Assembly: GCA_017399005.1 (NCBI GenBank)
Contig: JAFQEO010000003.1
Span: 1 to 64,000, forward strand
Source of the DNA: Peptococcaceae bacterium
GTDB taxonomy: Bacteria; Bacillota; Peptococcia; Peptococcales; Peptococcaceae
Length of the DNA: 64,000 nucleotides
Reading direction: 5' to 3'
Positions 59,952 to 64,000 of this stretch are shown here, one piece after another (position 1 is the first letter of the stretch; each line of letters begins with the position of its first letter). The translations under genes were made by a program, and so were the position numbers. Below the pieces are notes generated by a model, which was not told where the DNA came from, made no database searches, and was given only the letters and a program-made list of their open reading frames with translations.

Positions 59952-60004
59952 CCTCTGTTTTCGTGTAGAATAGGGATATCGTGTACAGGAAATGAGGATT
60001 TACG

Positions 60005-60850
60005 ATGAAACGAAATTTTAAACGGGTTATGGCCGTTCATGATTTGTCAGGGCTGGGCCGGTCTTCGCTGATGGCTGCTACACCGGTGCTTTCTGTTATG
60101 GGGATGCAGGTTTGTCCGGTGCCAACGGCGGTGCTGTCTACGCAGACCAGCGGCTTTGAAAATTATACATTTGTTGATTTAACCGATAATATGCCGCCTT
60201 ACCTGCAGCACTGGAAAGAACTGCAGATGGATTTTGACTGTATTTACAGCGGGTTTCTGGGCTCTGTGCGGCAGATTGAGATTATGGAACGGGTTCTGGA
60301 GGATTTTAATGCCGACGGGCAGGCATTAGTGGTTGTCGATCCGGTGCTAGGTGATGATGGCGCCTTATATGATACCATGGATATGGAAATGGTACAGGAA
60401 ATGTGTCGTCTGGTGAGCCATGCCGATATTATTACTCCCAACATGACCGAATTGAAACTTTTGCTGGGGATTCCGGCCGAGAAGGAACTCTATGCAGAAC
60501 AGCTTCCGGAACTGCTGCCGCAAATGGCGGCGAAAGGGCCGAGAACCGTGGTGGTTACCGGAGTTCACCGGAAAAACGGGCAGCGCTGTGTGTGCTGTTA
60601 TCAGCGTGAGCAAGCAGAGTATCAGGAAATTGATTACAAAGAACTGCCGATTTCTTATCCGGGAACCGGTGATATTTTTGCATCGGTACTGATTGGTGCC
60701 ATTCTGCAGGGGCGAAGTTTAAAAGACAGTATCCAGCTTTCTGCCGATTTTATCTGCCATGCAGTTGCGGATGCGATCGAAGCAGGGGAGCCGATTCGGG
60801 ACGGTGTGCAGCTGGAAAAAAATTTGTATCGGCTGGTTCAGAAACCATAA
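60005..60850 (+). CDS. Pyridoxal/pyridoxamine kinase
   Basis: A 281-residue ribokinase-fold PdxY/PdxK-type kinase phosphorylating the vitamin B6 vitamers in the salvage of PLP. Motifs: AVHDLSGLGRSSL at the N-terminus, TQTSGFENYT, VDPVLGDDGALYD (binding and catalytic region) and the anion-hole PGTGDIFASVLIG with the catalytic aspartate. Start 60005 has GAGGA upstream. HMP kinase (ThiD) relatives share the fold but lack the TQTSGF substrate loop; B6 kinase is better supported. Its leader is a candidate riboswitch. Confidence 0.9.
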   Translation: MKRNFKRVMAVHDLSGLGRSSLMAATPVLSVMGMQVCPVPTAVLSTQTSGFENYTFVDLTDNMPPYLQHWKELQMDFDCIYSGFLGSVRQIEIMERVLEDFNADGQALVVVDPVLGDDGALYDTMDMEMVQEMCRLVSHADIITPNMTELKLLLGIPAEKELYAEQLPELLPQMAAKGPRTVVVTGVHRKNGQRCVCCYQREQAEYQEIDYKELPISYPGTGDIFASVLIGAILQGRSLKDSIQLSADFICHAVADAIEAGEPIRDGVQLEKNLYRLVQKP

Positions 60851-60922
60851 ACAGAAATCCGGCCGATTTCATGTAACAGTGTTGATTTAAATTGTTCAAA
60901 AACGAATAGAATATCGCAAACT

Positions 60923-60955
60923 AATCCACTCTAGTTGAAAAACGGAGTGGATTTT
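60923..60955 (+). terminator. Hairpin covering the next ribosome site
   Basis: AATCCACTC and GAGTGGATT pair perfectly and are followed by six T and then the ATG of the following gene. The right arm contains the GGAG of the ribosome site, so the hairpin both resembles a terminator and could mask initiation. Confidence 0.65.
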
Positions 60956-60957
60956 TT

Positions 60958-61791
60958 ATGAGAAAGCGGAAAGAAGATGAGATGCGGGCAGTAGCCCTGG
61001 CCTGTGCAGTTTTGCTGATGCTGGGCTGGTATATGTTTTCAGCGGCACAGATGCAGATGCATAATCTGGCAGCAGACAGTGCTGTTACAGAACCAGCGGT
61101 ACCGGTGCTGATGTATCATCACATTCTGCCTGAAGAGGATATCACAGGGATGTTTATCGACAACAATGTGGTTGTAAGCCTGGAGCAGTTTCAGCAGGAC
61201 ATCCAGACACTGAAAAGCAGAGGCTATGAGACCCTCAGCCTTCGTCAGCTCAGCGATTTTGTACGAAACGGTGCAGCATTGCCAGCGAAAAGTGTATTGA
61301 TTACATTTGATGACGGTTATCTCAGCAATAAGCAGTATGCTATGCCGGTTTTGCAGGAGGCTGGTTATACGGCAGTGATTTTTGCATTAACCGGCTGGGT
61401 GGAGGAACATCCGCAGATTTTTAATCCGGCCGGGCTTCAGTATCTCAGCTGGCCAGAGCTGAAGCAGATGAGGCACGTGTTTCAGTTTGCCAGTCATACC
61501 GACAATCTGCACAGCCTGTCGTGGAACGGCTCGGGAAAACTGACTGCGGTATCACAGCAGGAACTGGTAGATGATTTACAGCGCTCTGTCCGCAAACTGC
61601 AGGGTACCAGCTATTTTTCCTATCCGTACGGCCATTATAATGCAACCGCCCGGCAGGTGCTGGAAGAGCAGGGCATAGACCTTGCCTTTACCGTAAATCC
61701 CGTTTCTGTACAGGCTGGCGATGACCCGCTGACCCTTGGCCGGTGGGATATGTATCAGTACCGTCTGGAGGATATTCTGCCGCCGGTCTGA
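60958..61791 (+). CDS. Polysaccharide deacetylase, membrane-anchored
   Basis: A 277-residue carbohydrate esterase family 4 protein. One N-terminal signal-anchor helix (AVALACAVLLMLGWYMF, about 10-28) is followed by the NodB homology domain: VLMYHHI near residue 50, TFDDGY (metal-binding aspartate, about 118), ASHTDNLH as histidine motif and the FSYPYGHY motif. It probably removes acetyl groups from cell-wall or exopolysaccharide sugars. The ATG is embedded at the end of a hairpin. A second deacetylase is encoded at the right window edge. Confidence 0.88.
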   Translation: MRKRKEDEMRAVALACAVLLMLGWYMFSAAQMQMHNLAADSAVTEPAVPVLMYHHILPEEDITGMFIDNNVVVSLEQFQQDIQTLKSRGYETLSLRQLSDFVRNGAALPAKSVLITFDDGYLSNKQYAMPVLQEAGYTAVIFALTGWVEEHPQIFNPAGLQYLSWPELKQMRHVFQFASHTDNLHSLSWNGSGKLTAVSQQELVDDLQRSVRKLQGTSYFSYPYGHYNATARQVLEEQGIDLAFTVNPVSVQAGDDPLTLGRWDMYQYRLEDILPPV

Positions 61792-61810
61792 GTAAGTGGC
61801 TTTGCCGGAG

Positions 61811-61852
61811 AGGAATTGCAAAATAATCGGCAAACAGGCAATTCCTTTCTTT
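61811..61852 (+). terminator. Terminator of the deacetylase gene
   Basis: AGGAATTGC and GCAATTCCT form a perfect stem followed by TTCTTTG. Confidence 0.75.
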
Positions 61853-61878
61853 GCCGTTCCACAGTTTTGTGATACAAT
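61851..61878 (+). promoter_or_regulatory. Promoter of the next membrane-protein pair
   Basis: TTGCCG (61851-61856) and TACAAT (61873-61878), spacer 16 bp. Confidence 0.6.
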
Positions 61879-61946
61879 GAAAGATAATATACAATGCGCT
61901 TTTTGTGTTTGGATGATTGTATCTCGAAAGAACAGGTGGTGATGGC

Positions 61947-62924
61947 ATGCGGCTGAAAACATTGCGAATGTGGAGATATTTCAAACCAGTGGCGTTTCTG
62001 GTGGCTGGCTGGGCTGTATGCAGTGCGGTCATGCTGGTGCTGTTTAGTTATCATCTGTTTGATTTTCGCGGAGGGCTGCCGGAGGTAGAAATTGCGGCCA
62101 GCCAGACGGTTGCTGTGGATGAAGTTGAAGATATTAAATCTGTCGAAATTTTTGCCGAGGGGGCATCGGTGGAGGTTGCGGCCAGTGCTGACATCAAAGA
62201 GGTGCAGATTCAGCTTTACGGGCCGGGTTATATGCATCAGCGTGCTACCTGGGATTTAAACGAGAACGGACGGCTGACTCTGAAACTGGATCGTTACCCG
62301 ATTACCGCCAACGCATACGGCAGCCGGTATGAGGACGAGCTGACCATGAGGGTGCTGCTGCCAAAACGGAGTTATGATGAAATTGCTGTGTCTGGTAAAC
62401 GTATGAATGCGGCCTTTTATCAGTGCCGCGGCAAACAGCTGAATGCTGATGTGGCCTACGGTTCCATTTATGTGCATAAAGCCGATTTGCAGCGTATGAA
62501 TCTGCTGAGTGACACATCAGACATTTCCATTGAACGCAGCCGGATTCATTATCTGAACATTGAAAATAATGCAGGGGATACCCGCCTGCTGGATAATAAA
62601 CTGAAATACTGGAATTATTACAGCAAATCCGGTAATCTGGAGGCTCTGACAAGTAAAATCACCGGTGTGTGGGAACTGGAAAGTCAGCGGGGCGACATTC
62701 ATGTAGGCACCCGCAAATGGCAGCACACCAATCTGCTGCTGGATTTACACACCGATAAAGGTACTGTTACGGCATCCAGCAAAAAGAAACCATGGAAGAA
62801 AACCATTCCGGAAGCTGTGACCGAACACGATTTGCTGCTGTTAGAAGGCAGAGGCGAAAATATGCTGTATGTGAACAGCGTAGAAGGCGATATTACGCTG
62901 GATACCGTTAAATTTGCCGTATAG
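61947..62924 (+). CDS. Membrane-anchored protein with DUF4097-like beta repeats
   Basis: A 325-residue protein with one N-terminal membrane helix (FLVAGWAVCSAVMLVLFSY, about 19-37) and a long extracytoplasmic beta-rich region of short ladder-like repeats (NADVAYGSIYVHKADLQ, NIENNAGDTRLLDNKL, VNSVEGDITLDTVKF), as in DUF4097/DUF4098 putative adhesin proteins. No catalytic motif was seen. Start 61947 is chosen as the first ATG after GGTGGTG. The next gene starts 23 nt after its stop, so they form an operon. Function unknown. Confidence 0.75.
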   Translation: MRLKTLRMWRYFKPVAFLVAGWAVCSAVMLVLFSYHLFDFRGGLPEVEIAASQTVAVDEVEDIKSVEIFAEGASVEVAASADIKEVQIQLYGPGYMHQRATWDLNENGRLTLKLDRYPITANAYGSRYEDELTMRVLLPKRSYDEIAVSGKRMNAAFYQCRGKQLNADVAYGSIYVHKADLQRMNLLSDTSDISIERSRIHYLNIENNAGDTRLLDNKLKYWNYYSKSGNLEALTSKITGVWELESQRGDIHVGTRKWQHTNLLLDLHTDKGTVTASSKKKPWKKTIPEAVTEHDLLLLEGRGENMLYVNSVEGDITLDTVKFAV

Positions 62925-62947
62925 TGCGGATAACGGAGGATGTGAAG

Positions 62948-63208
62948 ATGAAAACGAAACTTCTGAAAACTGCACTTGTTCTGTTTCTGCTGTGGGTAGC
63001 TCTGGTGACTGTTGATTTTTTCCGGCTTACGAATACCGATTCTTACAAAGCGCCTCTGATTCATCTGGGTGGTATTCATCACGCCTATGATTATTCAGAA
63101 ATAAATGGGTTAGGCTATACAATTCGTTATGATTACGGCGGCGATGAGACGTATGACATCAAAAAGATTACATTTCGTCTGCTGGGCATAGCAATATATA
63201 AACAGTAA
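62948..63208 (+). CDS. Small membrane-anchored protein, 86 residues
   Basis: A short protein with one N-terminal hydrophobic helix (TALVLFLLWVALVTVDFF) and an exterior tail containing YTIRYDYGGDETYDIKKITFRLLG. GGAGG precedes the ATG at 62948. It follows the DUF4097-like gene and probably works with it. No family recognised. Confidence 0.7.
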   Translation: MKTKLLKTALVLFLLWVALVTVDFFRLTNTDSYKAPLIHLGGIHHAYDYSEINGLGYTIRYDYGGDETYDIKKITFRLLGIAIYKQ

Positions 63209-63221
63209 TAAAAACGGTAAT

Positions 63222-63261
63222 AAAAAAGGAATGCACTCAAAACGAGATGCATTCCTTTTTT
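63222..63261. terminator. Bidirectional terminator
   Basis: AAAAAAGGAATGCA and TGCATTCCTTTTTT pair with A and T runs on both sides, between the convergent genes. Confidence 0.9.
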
Positions 63262-63263
63262 GT

Positions 63264-64000
63264 TTATTTCATTTTACCAAATACATAGCCTTGTGCTCTT
63301 GCATTATCAATAAAATCGCCCATAATCTGTGTGTTGGTGGAGGATACGGCGTGAAGCAGATAAACAGCGCCCGGATGCAACCGGTTTGTTACCTGCTGTA
63401 ATGCGGCTGCAGGGTCTGGCTGGTCATCGGTTACCCAGTCCCGATATGCAAAACTCCAGAACACACTGCGATATCCAAGCTGCTGCACAAGGGCCAGCGA
63501 CTGGTCGCTGTGAATACCGGCCGGGTAGCGGAACAGATACATATCATAATCAAACTGCTCTTTCACATAGCGATGCAGCGCCATCAGTTCTTCGGCCTGT
63601 ACATCAATACTCTGGCTCGGCAGTCCTGCTGCAGGATGGGTTACACTGTGGTTGCCCACCACATGCCCTTCGTCAATCATGCGGCGAACCAGGTCCGGGT
63701 TCTGTTTTACATAATCCATAGTCACAAAGAACACAGCCGGACATTTCTTCTCTTTCAGAACATCCAGAATTTTTGCAGTGTAGCCGTTTTCGTAACCTTC
63801 ATCAATTGTGAGATAAATCATTGGACTGTCTTCAGCAATATACACGGCATCATAAACGCCGTAGGTCTGCTGGGCGTTTACAGCGCCGCGCGGACGATTC
63901 TTTTCATCAAAATTTGTGCCCTGTCCCCAGCCCCGGCTGGCGTTGCTGATACTATTTAATGCTTCAGCATCGTAGGCGCCGGTGACAGAGCCGGATTCGG
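63264..64000 (-). CDS. Polysaccharide deacetylase, PdaA-like (5' end beyond window)
   Basis: The frame is open from the stop at 63264 to the right edge, so the N-terminus is missing; 245 codons are visible. The region SRGWGQGTNFDEKNRPRGAVNAQQTYGVYDAVYI precedes the NodB domain (shown here only as landmarks: SRGWGQG and TYGVYDA), an arrangement found in the PdaA muramic-delta-lactam deacetylases. The domain itself has LTIDEGYENGYT, GNHSVTHP and FRYPAGIHS. DEG replaces the usual DDG/DNG. It should act in the envelope on peptidoglycan. A shorter GTG start inside would lose these family residues and is rejected. Confidence 0.85.
   Translation of the reverse strand, partial: ESGSVTGAYDAEALNSISNASRGWGQGTNFDEKNRPRGAVNAQQTYGVYDAVYIAEDSPMIYLTIDEGYENGYTAKILDVLKEKKCPAVFFVTMDYVKQNPDLVRRMIDEGHVVGNHSVTHPAAGLPSQSIDVQAEELMALHRYVKEQFDYDMYLFRYPAGIHSDQSLALVQQLGYRSVFWSFAYRDWVTDDQPDPAAALQQVTNRLHPGAVYLLHAVSSTNTQIMGDFIDNARAQGYVFGKMK

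Noticed and set aside
1-64000. CRISPR array, prophage, integrase or complete insertion sequence
   Set aside because: No regularly spaced direct repeats, no transposase or integrase frame and no phage genes were seen.

Overview
The window is a chromosomal segment of an anaerobic Bacillota, most likely a clostridial or Peptococcaceae-like gut bacterium. The evidence is mixed: Gram-positive style Shine-Dalgarno sites, the Bacillus-like gene orders dnaX-ybaB-recR and tsaC-ywlE-rpiB-ywlG-glyA, rnmV-ksgA, a SCIFF-type radical SAM maturase (a family typical of Clostridia), a Tat-exported [FeFe] hydrogenase, superoxide reductase, and iron-sulfur ATPases. The genus is not resolved from sequence alone. 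Four identical 16-bp parS sites (5814, 18807, 27858, 34698) and a DnaA-box cluster (58607-58716) indicate that the segment lies in the origin-proximal part of the chromosome, although dnaA/dnaN are not present.

Layout. 1-350: the promoter-proximal end of a minus-strand tRNA operon (Lys-Glu-Asp-Phe). 687-18754: an accessory metabolic region with an aminotransferase, two tandem YtcJ-type amidohydrolases, an orphan TRAP binding lipoprotein, DAHP synthase, an SLC13/DASS-type transporter, three arylsulfate sulfotransferase (ASST)-family proteins around a LysR regulator, a Bcr/CflA exporter and a metallo-beta-lactamase-fold hydrolase. 19064-26182: tmk with a PLP decarboxylase, an Orange-Protein-like operon (DUF134 regulator, NifX-like protein, two ferredoxin-MinD ATPases), [FeFe] hydrogenase and superoxide reductase. 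26368-36060: housekeeping genes purA, ksgA, rnmV, dnaX, ybaB, recR, rlmH and dnaB, plus a DMT transporter and a double-rubredoxin flavin reductase. 36253-47786: a sirtuin-like protein, a cytidylate-kinase-like protein, patatin, a lipid kinase, trxB with a 39-residue membrane peptide, an M23 endopeptidase, an M20 amidohydrolase and the tsaC-to-glyA block. 47903-58590: SCIFF maturase, a small lipoprotein and YbjN-like island with foreign-looking codon use, HtrA, an AI-2E-family permease, threonine ammonia-lyase, a copper-amine-oxidase-N domain protein, a DUF188 protein and a probable ALDH pseudoenzyme. 59034-64000: a pseudopilin, a pyridoxal kinase behind a structured attenuator-like leader, and envelope genes including two polysaccharide deacetylases.

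How the genes may work together (inference). The ASST block, DASS transporter, LysR regulator and aromatic genes (DAHP synthase, aminotransferase) look like a unit for handling sulfated aromatic compounds; none of the three ASST proteins has an export signal. The hydrogenase, superoxide reductase, rubredoxin and ferredoxin-ATPase genes fit strict anaerobic redox life.

The strongest unexplained signals are two long bulged-hairpin elements (471-621 and 27940-28092) that conserve internal-loop sequence while their helices differ in compensating fashion, two further rod-like elements at convergent gene ends, a candidate riboswitch in front of the pyridoxal kinase, and an aldehyde dehydrogenase that has lost both its catalytic cysteine and its general base.
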